From: Rhodospirillaceae bacterium
GTDB lineage: Bacteria; Pseudomonadota; Alphaproteobacteria; Rhodospirillales; Magnetospirillaceae
Length of the DNA: 27,692 nt
Assembly (NCBI GenBank): GCA_013349735.1
Contig: DUZC01000002.1
Span: 1-27,692 of the forward strand
Reading direction: 5' to 3'
The notes under the pieces are model-generated. The model made no database searches and was not told where the DNA came from. It saw nothing but the letters and a program-made list of their open reading frames with translations. The position numbers and the translations under genes were made by a program. Shown one piece after another: positions 6,542 through 14,691 of this stretch. Numbering within the stretch: the stretch's first letter is position 1; every line of letters begins with the position of its first letter.

Positions 6542-8770
6542 TCAGAACAAATCCACCGGAAATTGAGCGAGGGTCTTCAGATAAATGCGAAGCATAAAAT
6601 AGTGCCCCGTAGCAAAGGTCTGGCTGGTCGTATGCAGGCTGCCAGCGTCACCGCTGAACAACAGGCATTCGTCTTCATAAATAATGCGCATCCCACTTTG
6701 CAATGGACTGGCGCCATTGCCAAGATTTTCCACCTGATAGATCTGGGCCAACCAATAGCGGCTGAGTTTGGTGCTTAAGGTCGTATTCAGTTGCTCGCGG
6801 GCATAAAAGGGGCTGCTGGCATTCAGCCGATCATAAAAAACATAGGAAGATTGCAGATTCAGAGCCGGCGGACCAAGCGAAGTGGCCACTTCGCTGCGCC
6901 GCATCCTCAGACTGCTCTCATCAACCCGGAAACCATAGTGAAAATTGACATTAGCCGAGGGCGAAAAGTCCGTATGCCCGACCACATCGGACAATGTCTT
7001 GTCGAGACCGGTGCCTTGCGGCAGGACGGTCTGCGGTTTTACCTGATAACTCTGCGCCAGCAGCAGGTCGGCCGCACCAAGTCCGCGATTGACATAGGTA
7101 TATTGCGTTCCATACGCCACCCGCGGCCCTGTTACCACCCGATCATAGCCTGACGAAGGGGACGGGTTGAAAATATTCGAATCATCCAGTTCGAAATCCA
7201 GACTGTCTTCGTTGGGAATCTTCAGGGAATTGCCGCCATACGGACTGGCCGAAGCCATGATGATCGGGCTCAATGTCTCAGAAGAATGCTCATTGATGCG
7301 GCTAAAGGGATAGCGCCAGGTCAAGGCCGCTTCCGGGATGGCACGGGCGGCGTCAACCTGGCTGCTGTTTTGCGGCGTCAGATTATTACTGTTATAAGCG
7401 TCCGCGCGTAAACTAGTGGTCAGTTTATAAACTTCGCCATCCGCGGCGGTGAAGGGCAAATTCCAAGAGCTATCCGTATTGACCCGCCGGCTGTCGGTAC
7501 CCTGGCCGCGGCTGATATTGGCGGCATGGGTGTTAAAAGACCAGTAACTGCCATTGCTGCTGGGTTCACCGACAAAATTATAGGTGGCCAGCGGCAGGAC
7601 AATGGGCGACTTCTGCGGCGGCAAAGCGCCAACCGGCAGGACGGGCGTGGTCAGGCTCTGGAAACTATACCCTTCGACCGCCGCGTAATTGCGATAGCTG
7701 AACCCTTCCAGATAGGGTCGGGTCGTCAGATAGGGCTGGGCAATATGATAGCCGAAACTGGGCAGGTAATTCTGGTCTGACGCCCGTTCGATTTCGTACC
7801 CGGCGCGCCATCGCTGGTCCAGGTTAAATTGGGCGCGGGCATCAATATTCCATCCGGTCGTCGCGTTGCCGCCATAGCCCTGGCTGGACAGATTGGCAAT
7901 GCTGACGGTGGTCTTGGCCTCGCCATTGGAGGTCCGCAGCCGATCGGTAATGGCCAGCATCTGGTCATCATTACTGGTCACCATCGGCGAAACCGTTACA
8001 TCCTGATAGGGGTCAATAACCTGGAAATAGGGGGTGCGGACGCCGGTGCCGATCACCTTGTTATTGAGAACGCTGAAGGGAAGAAGGCCACTTTCCCGAC
8101 GAATCGTCGGATCGGCATGAGAGAAATAAGGGGTATAGGCCACCGGCCACCCCCCGACATCAAGCCAGGCATCTTCATATTCAATGCGATGGGCCAGCTC
8201 GTCATGGATGACCCGGCTGGCCTTGATCTGCCAAAGCGGCGGCTTGCTGATATCCTCGGCGCAGGGATTACAGGCCGTATAAACGCCCATATCAAAGACG
8301 CTGCGGTCACCAGCCAACCGCCGGCCGGAATTGGCAACAATCCTGGAGTCATCCACCATCAGCACGCGAATGCCTTTGGCCGCAGCCTCTTTCATATCAC
8401 CGGTCAATTCGAAATAGTCTGCAAACAGAACCTGACCGTCAATATCCGTGAGGCTGGCATTGCCGGTGGCAATGATCACATCTTGCTTCATATTGTAAGA
8501 CAGACTGTCGGCCAGCAGAATGCGGCCCCCCTGATCCAGTTCCACATGCCCCCTGGCCATCACGATGTCCAGGTCACGGTCATGAACGATCTGGTCAGCC
8601 GTCATCAGGACCGGCTGCGCATCCGGGCGCTCTTTGTTCGGCTTTGCTTTGCCGGATGGGCCATCGGTGGTTCGTCCCGCCTTTAGGGATGGCTGTTCAG
8701 CCAGCCCGGGTAAGGCCCAGACGATAGCCAACAGAAAAGCCGCAAGAGTCCGGAATAAAAGCGACGACAT
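6542..8770 (-). CDS. lptD: LPS-assembly outer-membrane protein LptD
   Basis: A 742-residue outer-membrane beta-barrel that inserts lipopolysaccharide into the outer leaflet together with LptE. A signal peptide of about 24 residues (ending LPGLAEQ) leads into an LptA-like periplasmic domain at ~50-190 (LMTADQIVHDRDLDIVMARG and following). The rest is barrel with many alternating strands, and the chain ends in phenylalanine (PVDLF), as barrel proteins often do. Cysteines stand at 167 and 170 (TACNPC) and one near 702 (EDECL); E. coli LptD has two adjacent C-terminal cysteines for its disulfides. The ATG overlaps the lptF stop by one base (TAATG). Confidence 0.93.
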   Translation of the reverse strand: MSSLLFRTLAAFLLAIVWALPGLAEQPSLKAGRTTDGPSGKAKPNKERPDAQPVLMTADQIVHDRDLDIVMARGHVELDQGGRILLADSLSYNMKQDVIIATGNASLTDIDGQVLFADYFELTGDMKEAAAKGIRVLMVDDSRIVANSGRRLAGDRSVFDMGVYTACNPCAEDISKPPLWQIKASRVIHDELAHRIEYEDAWLDVGGWPVAYTPYFSHADPTIRRESGLLPFSVLNNKVIGTGVRTPYFQVIDPYQDVTVSPMVTSNDDQMLAITDRLRTSNGEAKTTVSIANLSSQGYGGNATTGWNIDARAQFNLDQRWRAGYEIERASDQNYLPSFGYHIAQPYLTTRPYLEGFSYRNYAAVEGYSFQSLTTPVLPVGALPPQKSPIVLPLATYNFVGEPSSNGSYWSFNTHAANISRGQGTDSRRVNTDSSWNLPFTAADGEVYKLTTSLRADAYNSNNLTPQNSSQVDAARAIPEAALTWRYPFSRINEHSSETLSPIIMASASPYGGNSLKIPNEDSLDFELDDSNIFNPSPSSGYDRVVTGPRVAYGTQYTYVNRGLGAADLLLAQSYQVKPQTVLPQGTGLDKTLSDVVGHTDFSPSANVNFHYGFRVDESSLRMRRSEVATSLGPPALNLQSSYVFYDRLNASSPFYAREQLNTTLSTKLSRYWLAQIYQVENLGNGASPLQSGMRIIYEDECLLFSGDAGSLHTTSQTFATGHYFMLRIYLKTLAQFPVDLF

Positions 8771-9891
8771 TACCCCATTCCCGATGAGCCTGCCGGCGGC
8801 AAGCGAAGGAAGGCCGGGGCCTGCAGCACCCAGACCCCGACCAGAATGGGAAGCGCCGGAAGCAGATAGATCAGCGGTACCAGCATCAGGTCCCGCGTCG
8901 CCAGATTGGAAACGCTTAACGCCAAAGCCTGCACCGCCACCATCAGCCCGATGGCAATCGCCAACCGATCACTTTGGCCGCGACGATTGAACCAACCGGC
9001 CAGCAGACAGGCCAGCGCAATGAAGGCAAAAGAAAAATGATAAAGCGGTGACGCCAGTCTCTGATGCCCTTCAACGCGGAATTGCCGAAAATTCACGGGC
9101 CCAACCTGCTGTTCGGTTACCGAAAATAATTCTTCCGTTGATCGTTCGCGGGCATCACGCGACCGCACATCGCCAGGGTCGGAAGTCTCAGAGAACTCCA
9201 TGGCATAGTTGTCGAAATATAGCAACGATAGCCGGCTGGAACCGGTTGAAACCTGCTCGCGAACGCCGTTGACCATAAAAACCGTGGGCACGCCATTTTG
9301 CTTTTTGATCAAGGCGCCCCGTTCGGCCATCACTGTCACTTTGCGCATGGGATTGCGCCGGTCATAAACGATAATGCCCTGCAGCTCGCCATCGCTGCCG
9401 CGCGAGCGGATATAGACGGTCAAACCCTCGCCAACCTGGTTAAATTGCCCTTCTTGCAAAATGACCCCCGTCACCGAATTGCGCAGGGTCCATTGCAAAC
9501 GATGAAATTCTTCCACCGTGTGCGGGATAATCCAAACATTTAACACGAGTCCCGCCAGCATGCTGTAACCCGCCAGGATCAGCGCCGGGCGCGCCAACAT
9601 CCAATGGCTCATGCCAGCCGAGCGCATCACCACCATTTCGCGATCGGAAATCAAGGCGTTATAGGTAAACAGGACCACCGCGAACAAGGAAACCGGCAAA
9701 ATAACCGTAAGGAAGTTTGGCATGACCAGAAGGGTCAGCTTCATAAACAAGCCGACCGACGCACCTTTATTGACCGTCAATTCAACAAAACGCAGCGATT
9801 GTGTCAGCCAAAGAATCGCCGTCAGCCCGATGGTGACCAGCACCATGCTGACGGCCAGTTGGCGCAGGATATAGCGATTGATCACCCTCAT
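8770..9891 (-). CDS. lptF: LPS export ABC transporter permease LptF
   Basis: A 373-residue inner-membrane permease of the YjgP/YjgQ family: paired N-terminal membrane segments, a periplasmic beta-jellyroll-like stretch from ~135 to 260, and a C-terminal group of membrane segments. LptF and LptG form the channel that, with LptB, extracts lipopolysaccharide from the inner membrane. I call it LptF rather than LptG from the pattern WLTQSLRFVEL, LPVSLFAVVLFTYN and the REMVVMRSAGMS coupling helix, which resemble alphaproteobacterial LptF. In many relatives lptG follows; here lptD starts directly at the lptF stop, and no second permease is in the window. The F-versus-G call is about 80% sure. Confidence 0.88.
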   Translation of the reverse strand: MRVINRYILRQLAVSMVLVTIGLTAILWLTQSLRFVELTVNKGASVGLFMKLTLLVMPNFLTVILPVSLFAVVLFTYNALISDREMVVMRSAGMSHWMLARPALILAGYSMLAGLVLNVWIIPHTVEEFHRLQWTLRNSVTGVILQEGQFNQVGEGLTVYIRSRGSDGELQGIIVYDRRNPMRKVTVMAERGALIKKQNGVPTVFMVNGVREQVSTGSSRLSLLYFDNYAMEFSETSDPGDVRSRDARERSTEELFSVTEQQVGPVNFRQFRVEGHQRLASPLYHFSFAFIALACLLAGWFNRRGQSDRLAIAIGLMVAVQALALSVSNLATRDLMLVPLIYLLPALPILVGVWVLQAPAFLRLPPAGSSGMG

Positions 9892-9931
9892 TTGCGGGGG
9901 ATTATGCCTTCCGGCGCAAGGGATGAATAGA

Positions 9932-11341
9932 TTAAATCAATTTACCCGGGTTCATGACGCCCTGGGGATCAAAAGCCGCCTTAATTTTTGCCATAAGCTC
10001 AAGTGCGACCGGGTCCTTGTAATGGGCCAACTCGTCCTTTTTCAATTGGCCGATGCCATGTTCGGCACTGATTGAGCCCCCCATCTCGACAACAATGTCA
10101 TGGACGATCCGGTTCATGCGCTGCCATTGGCCCAAGAAAGCCTGTTTCTCGGCACCCGGCGGCTGCGACAGATTGAAATGGATATTGCCATCCCCGACAT
10201 GACCAAAGGGGACGACACGCAGCAAGGGCTCCGCCGCCAAAACCGCCTGCGTGGCCCGACGCAAAAAATCAGGGACCGCCGCCGTCGGAACCGAGACATC
10301 ATGCTTGATGCTGCCACCATCCCGCTTTTGTGCCTCGGGAATGCCTTCGCGGATACGCCACAGCGCCTTTCTTTGCTCCAAAGAGGACGCGATGACCGCA
10401 TCGACCACTTCGCCCGCCTCCAGGGCGGCAGCCAGCAGAGTCTCCAAGGACTCGGCCAGCCCCCCTTCGCGGCGGGACGACGACAGCTCCATCAGCACAT
10501 ACCACTCATGCGGACCGTCAAAGGGATCGCCGACGCCCGGCACCAAATCCATACCCATCTGCAGACCGATGCGCGGCACCAGTTCAAAGGCTGAAATCTG
10601 GTCGGCGGTCATGGCCCGAGCCCGAGCCAGCAGTGCCAACACCTGGTCAAGGTCGGACAAAGCGCAAAACGCGGTTTGTTGGTCCTCGGGCTTGGGAAAC
10701 AGCTTGAGCACCGCCGCGGTAATAATCCCCAGCGTGCCTTCCGCCCCGATGAATAACTGTTTCAGATCATAGCCGGTATTATCTTTGCGCAGGCGGCGCA
10801 GCCCATCCCAGATGCGGCCATCCGGAAGCACCACTTCCAATCCCATGACCAACTCGCGGGTATTGCCATAACGTAACACCGCGGTACCGCCGGCATTGGT
10901 GGCAATATTACCGCCGATCTGGCAGCTGCCCTCGGCGCCAAGGCTCAAAGGAAAGAGGCAGCCGGCCTCTAAGGCGGCCTTTTGCACATTTTCCAGGATG
11001 ACCCCGGCTTCGACGGTCATGGTAAAATTGATCGGATCCACGGCGCGCACATGGTTCATGCGCTGCAGGCTGACCAGCAATTGCTGGCCACTGCCATCGG
11101 GCGCGGCTCCACCGCAAAGCCCGGTATTCCCCCCCTGAGGCACGACCGCAACACCGGCGGCGGCACAAAGCCTTACCAGTTGTGCGGTTTCATCAGTGCT
11201 GGCGGGCCGGGCCACGGCACAGGCGCGACCATGGTAAAGGCCACGTTCCTCTTCCAGATAGGGCGCCATTAAATCCTTATCGAGAATCAGTCCGGCGGGG
11301 CCAAGAATTTTGGTGAGTTCTGTTAAAAATGCGTCAGTCAT
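9932..11341 (-). CDS. FAD-linked 2-hydroxyacid dehydrogenase (GlcD / D-2-hydroxyglutarate dehydrogenase-like)
   Basis: A 469-residue flavoprotein with an N-terminal PCMH-type FAD-binding domain (residues ~35-215; VPQGGNTGLCGGA at 67-79 and the NIATNAGGTAVLRYGNTREL region) and a C-terminal FAD-oxidase domain. The latter carries the metal and active-site segments FGHVGDGNIHFN and SAEHGIGQLK (His about 428). The family oxidises D-2-hydroxyacids such as D-lactate, glycolate or D-2-hydroxyglutarate and passes electrons to a quinone or electron-transfer flavoprotein. Substrate cannot be set from sequence alone; single-gene layout without glcE/glcF argues against glycolate oxidase. It sits 40-42 bases from lptF and tsaC on the same strand, so co-transcription is plausible. 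Confidence 0.87.
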   Translation of the reverse strand: MTDAFLTELTKILGPAGLILDKDLMAPYLEEERGLYHGRACAVARPASTDETAQLVRLCAAAGVAVVPQGGNTGLCGGAAPDGSGQQLLVSLQRMNHVRAVDPINFTMTVEAGVILENVQKAALEAGCLFPLSLGAEGSCQIGGNIATNAGGTAVLRYGNTRELVMGLEVVLPDGRIWDGLRRLRKDNTGYDLKQLFIGAEGTLGIITAAVLKLFPKPEDQQTAFCALSDLDQVLALLARARAMTADQISAFELVPRIGLQMGMDLVPGVGDPFDGPHEWYVLMELSSSRREGGLAESLETLLAAALEAGEVVDAVIASSLEQRKALWRIREGIPEAQKRDGGSIKHDVSVPTAAVPDFLRRATQAVLAAEPLLRVVPFGHVGDGNIHFNLSQPPGAEKQAFLGQWQRMNRIVHDIVVEMGGSISAEHGIGQLKKDELAHYKDPVALELMAKIKAAFDPQGVMNPGKLI

Positions 11342-11383
11342 GGGGCTCCGATTTAAAACAAGTCCGCGCCGCCTTACAAGCTC

Positions 11384-12331
11384 TCATCCGTTCCTTGGCG
11401 CGGCCGCCCGGCGCAAGCGGTCATTAATGGCCAGGCCAAGACCTTGTTCGGGAATTGGCATAACCGCAATCCCTTGATGATCGGGACGATCCAATGCCCG
11501 CAGCAAGGCAAATAAACGGGACGCCGCCTCGGTCAGATCGGCGGTCGGGCTAAGATTGGCAACCCCCGGCGGCGCCGTCGGACCGAACCCCAGCAGCAGT
11601 TCACCAGGTCTGGCCTCGGTGGCCTCCAAACGAACCGGCAGCACCGGCGCATAATGGCTGGGCAGCATCCCCGGTGAACGAAGCGCCGCCGGGTCGGCCA
11701 TAGCGCTCTGCACAGGTCCCAACAGAGCGCTCAGACGTTCCAGGGGAACCCCGCCGGGCCGCAACAGCATCGGCCGTTCCGCGGTCAGATCGAGAACGGT
11801 CGACTCGACGCCGACCTGACAGGCCCCTCCATCCAGAATCATCGCTGGCGCCGGGCGCAGATCGGCGGCGACATGCGCCGCGGTGGTCGGGCTGACCCGC
11901 CCCGAGGGGTTGGCGCTTGGCGCCGCCAGCGGTCTACCGGTCGCGCGAAGCAACGCCAGGGCGACCGGATGGGCCGGCACACGGACGGCCAGGCTGTCCA
12001 ATCCCGCCGAAACCAGCAAGGAAACGCGGGCCTCGGCCCGGCGCGGCAGGACCAAGGTCAACGGCCCCGGCCAGAACGCGATCGCCAGATCTTTTGCCCG
12101 GCGATCCATAAGGACCAGATCCGCCGCCTCTTCCCAATCCGCCAGATGGACGATCAAAGGGTTAAAGCTTGGCCGGCCTTTGACGGCAAAGATCGAGGCA
12201 ACCGCCCGATCATCGGTAGCATCGCCGGCCAGCCCGTAAACCGTTTCGGTGGGAAAGGCGACCAATTGTCCCGCGCGCAAAAAAGCCGCGGCCTGATCAA
12301 TATGGTCAGGACTGGCGGAAACTAACGGCAA
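11384..12331 (-). CDS. tsaC: L-threonylcarbamoyladenylate synthase, Sua5-type
   Basis: A 315-residue enzyme that makes threonylcarbamoyl-AMP from threonine, bicarbonate and ATP, the first step of the universal tRNA modification t6A37. Residues ~10-200 are the YrdC-like domain: FPTETVYGLAGDATDD, KGRPSFNPLIVHL with K51 and R53, and SANPSG at 139-144. The extra ~100 C-terminal residues, with MLPSHYAPVLPVRL, make it the long Sua5 form rather than short TsaC. The start is TTG at 12331, which overlaps the end of cysQ by ten bases and has a GGGGG motif ahead of it; no nearby ATG gives a full domain. Confidence 0.92.
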   Translation of the reverse strand: MPLVSASPDHIDQAAAFLRAGQLVAFPTETVYGLAGDATDDRAVASIFAVKGRPSFNPLIVHLADWEEAADLVLMDRRAKDLAIAFWPGPLTLVLPRRAEARVSLLVSAGLDSLAVRVPAHPVALALLRATGRPLAAPSANPSGRVSPTTAAHVAADLRPAPAMILDGGACQVGVESTVLDLTAERPMLLRPGGVPLERLSALLGPVQSAMADPAALRSPGMLPSHYAPVLPVRLEATEARPGELLLGFGPTAPPGVANLSPTADLTEAASRLFALLRALDRPDHQGIAVMPIPEQGLGLAINDRLRRAAAPRNG

Positions 12332-13107
12332 GGGGACTGCCCCCAGGCCAGAAAAGGCGGATTTTCATAACCGGGCTTGCCATAAATCAGCGGCTGGCGC
12401 TCCAGATCCGTCACGATGCCCCCGGCCGCCAGAAGAATGGCATGCCCGGCCGCCGTATCCCATTCCATGGTCCGCCCGCAGCGCGGATAAAGATCGGCCT
12501 CGCCGGCGGCAATCAGCGCGAATTTTAACGAACTGCCGGAATGGCGGGTTTCAGCGACGGGCATGGACTGAAGGAACGCGGCGAAGCGCTCGGGGTCACG
12601 ATGGGAGCGGCTGGACAAAACCACCAGACCGCCCGACGGCGCCGCGCGACACCGGACCGGCCGTGCCGGTTGTCCGCCTTCCTCTGCCAGGGCCAGGCCG
12701 GGAGATCCCAGGAAAAGGCGATCTTGGGCCGGGGCATATAGGACGCCGACAAGCGGCTGTCCATCGACAATAAGAGCGATATTGACCGTGAACTCGCCAT
12801 TGCGCCGGACAAATTCTTTGGTGCCATCCAACGGGTCAACCAACCAGAAGCGCCGCCCTTGCAAGGCTGGCAGAACACCGCTGGCTGCGGCCTCCTCGGA
12901 AATGACCGGGATATCCGGCGTGATCCGTTGCAAACCGGCAAGGATCAGGCGTTCGGCGCAAAGATCGGCTTCGGTGACCGGCGACGCATCGGTCTTGGCA
13001 TCAACGCGAAAATCACTGCGATAGATCTCCATGATGGCGGCGCCCGCGTCCCGCGCCAAGGCGCCAAGCGGTTCCAACAGGACCGAGAGGTCATCACCAA
13101 GGGTCAC
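12322..13107 (-). CDS. cysQ: 3'(2'),5'-bisphosphate nucleotidase CysQ
   Basis: A 261-residue member of the inositol monophosphatase / FIG superfamily that hydrolyses 3'-phosphoadenosine 5'-phosphate (PAP), a by-product of sulfate assimilation. Metal-binding motifs are the EE pair at 71-72, DPLDGTKEF at 91-99 and WDTAAGH at 216-222. The GTG start at 13107 was chosen because it overlaps the upstream stop as GTGA and gives the normal length; an in-frame start at 13239 would add 44 residues lying wholly inside the previous gene. It overlaps tsaC by ten bases at its end. Confidence 0.9.
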   Translation of the reverse strand: MTLGDDLSVLLEPLGALARDAGAAIMEIYRSDFRVDAKTDASPVTEADLCAERLILAGLQRITPDIPVISEEAAASGVLPALQGRRFWLVDPLDGTKEFVRRNGEFTVNIALIVDGQPLVGVLYAPAQDRLFLGSPGLALAEEGGQPARPVRCRAAPSGGLVVLSSRSHRDPERFAAFLQSMPVAETRHSGSSLKFALIAAGEADLYPRCGRTMEWDTAAGHAILLAAGGIVTDLERQPLIYGKPGYENPPFLAWGQSPCR

Positions 13108-14456
13108 TTCGGCGTAACCTTCAATTCGACAGCCCGAAAAATCGAGGCGCGGCAATTGGCCGATAACGGCCGCGCCGGCATTCCTGCCTTTTGTTTCAAA
13201 TGTCCCAGGAAATCCTCGGGGTTCGGCAGTTGTTCCCATACGGCCGGCAGAAAAAGGGCGCGCCTTGCGCCCTCTTCGATGATCAGGCCATCAATTCGGG
13301 GCCGCAATTTGCGTAAAAGATCGGCCTCGTCCGTAAAAGTCAGCGGCTCCGGAGGGGTCAACACCGACACGGAAATCTCAAGATCGCTCAATTCCGCAGC
13401 CGTCACCGGCGGAAAGCGCGGATCTTCAAACGCCGCCTTGAGCGCATTGTCAGCGACATCAACGCGCAATGGGCGCCAGGCCGTCACCGAACCGATACAA
13501 CCGCGCAACTGGCCCTGACGATGCAAGGTCACGAAGGCCGCACCGAAGGACTGGGCATCCGGCAAAACCGGCCTGGCCACTCCGGCCAGCCGGTCTTCTA
13601 TCGCCTGCCGCGCCAATGCAATTAACGAGGGTCCTTGCCGCCGCAGCTCTTCATCCTTGGCCGGCACAGAGGCAAAAGCCCAGGCGCCATAGCCAACCAC
13701 GCGATCCTTTGGTCCCGCGGTATCGCCCGAGTTCCGGACATCGACGGTCCGCGCCGCCAATCCCAGCTGCTTGGCTAAACGCAAAAGGCCAAGGATCGGC
13801 ACCCGCCCACAGGCTTGCTCAGGGCCGATCGCCTCTTCATCGCCCTGCTCAATGGCCAGACGGGTTTGCGAATCCAGACTTTGCGCCCGGGCATAGTCAA
13901 GATAATGGCTAAGATCCGAGCTGATCACGATCAGGGTTTCGCTGCCCCCCCACAGACGTCCCAGCAGGTGAGCGACCGACTCCACCGAAACAGCACCGGT
14001 GAGCAAGGGAATCAGACGAAAACGATCCAACGTCATCTGCAAAAAGGGCAGATGCACTTCCAGACTATGTTCTGCCTTATGGGCAGCGTCTAAAATCCCG
14101 AAATCCGGCATCCCTTGCAAACTGGCGATGGCCTCCTGGTCGAGGGCGACCCGACCCAGGGGCGTGGCAAAGGCTTCGGCTGAACTGGCGGCGATCCCAC
14201 CAAACGCCAACCGATGCGCTGGCCCCAACAACACCACCCGGGAAATATCGCGCCGCCTGGCCGAGAGCGGCGCGTAAACGCTGGCCGCGACCGATCCCGA
14301 ATAAATATAGCCGGCATGCGGCGCAATCACTGCCTTGGGCGGAACGGCCTCGGAGGGGGGGACAGCTTCCAGCAACCGACGCAGGTCAGCCGCCAGAACA
14401 TTGGGTTCTGCTGGATAGAACATGCCGGCGACGGCGGCGTTGCGGACGAACCCCAT
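13104..14456 (-). CDS. Memo-AMMECR1 fusion (AmmeMemoRadiSam system proteins B and A)
   Basis: A 450-residue two-domain protein. Residues 1-~262 are a Memo domain: APHAGYIYSG with H47, GPAHR with H81, SSDLSHYLDY at ~179-188, and C216, a set that aligns with the metal-site residues of human MEMO1. Residues ~270-447 are an AMMECR1 domain with the family's LRGCIG motif at 317-322. In many bacteria and archaea these are separate genes next to a radical-SAM enzyme, a trio called AmmeMemoRadiSam whose biochemical role is unsettled. Here they are fused and no radical-SAM gene is in the window. A strong AGAGGAAGAGG site precedes the ATG; cysQ follows by a GTGA overlap. Confidence 0.9.
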   Translation of the reverse strand: MGFVRNAAVAGMFYPAEPNVLAADLRRLLEAVPPSEAVPPKAVIAPHAGYIYSGSVAASVYAPLSARRRDISRVVLLGPAHRLAFGGIAASSAEAFATPLGRVALDQEAIASLQGMPDFGILDAAHKAEHSLEVHLPFLQMTLDRFRLIPLLTGAVSVESVAHLLGRLWGGSETLIVISSDLSHYLDYARAQSLDSQTRLAIEQGDEEAIGPEQACGRVPILGLLRLAKQLGLAARTVDVRNSGDTAGPKDRVVGYGAWAFASVPAKDEELRRQGPSLIALARQAIEDRLAGVARPVLPDAQSFGAAFVTLHRQGQLRGCIGSVTAWRPLRVDVADNALKAAFEDPRFPPVTAAELSDLEISVSVLTPPEPLTFTDEADLLRKLRPRIDGLIIEEGARRALFLPAVWEQLPNPEDFLGHLKQKAGMPARPLSANCRASIFRAVELKVTPK

Positions 14457-14595
14457 CCTCTTCCTCTTGTCAAAAATATGCGCTTAGGGTGAACCCATTC
14501 TACCCTATTTGCGGCAAGGATCCATCCAGGCGCAAAAAAAATCCTTTGCCGGCACACCCTTGTGTCTAACCAAAGGGTACAAAGCACGGCGAACA

Positions 14596-14612
14596 AATTT
14601 TGTAGCAAAATT
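14596..14612. repeat. AT-rich perfect inverted repeat upstream of pgsA
   Basis: AATTTTG and CAAAATT are separated by TAG, a perfect 7-base-arm palindrome in the 235-base divergent gap. It lies about 16 bases before the predicted pgsA -35, where an activator or repressor could bind. The rest of the gap holds the pgsA promoter, the fusion gene's ribosome-binding site and a weak TAGGGT / ACCCTA repeat at 14485-14507. Confidence 0.35.
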
Positions 14613-14627
14613 ACCGCCGTTGCGTTC

Positions 14628-14656
14628 GTGACAGTGTAAAAGTTCCGGGCTAGAAT
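14628..14656 (+). promoter_or_regulatory. Predicted sigma-70-type promoter of pgsA-moaDE
   Basis: GTGACA (5 of 6 matches to the -35) is followed after exactly 17 bases by TAGAAT (5 of 6 matches to the -10). Transcription would start near 14663, about 30 bases before the pgsA ATG. This is the best promoter match found in the window by eye. Confidence 0.55.
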
Positions 14657-14691
14657 GCGCCCGCCCCTGAAAAAAGAGACCGCCGCCGGCA

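Noticed and set aside
7829..8686. 285-codon open frame on the plus strand opposite lptD
   Set aside because: It is fully inside the confidently assigned lptD gene in antisense, shows no recognisable domain, and reflects GC-rich codon bias.
13108..13239. 44-codon N-terminal extension of cysQ
   Set aside because: It lies inside the AMMECR1 domain coding region; the GTGA-coupled start at 13107 gives the normal family length.
14619..14646. SOS box-like GTTC repeats upstream of pgsA
   Set aside because: The two GTTC units are 14 bases apart rather than the 7 expected for the alphaproteobacterial LexA site.
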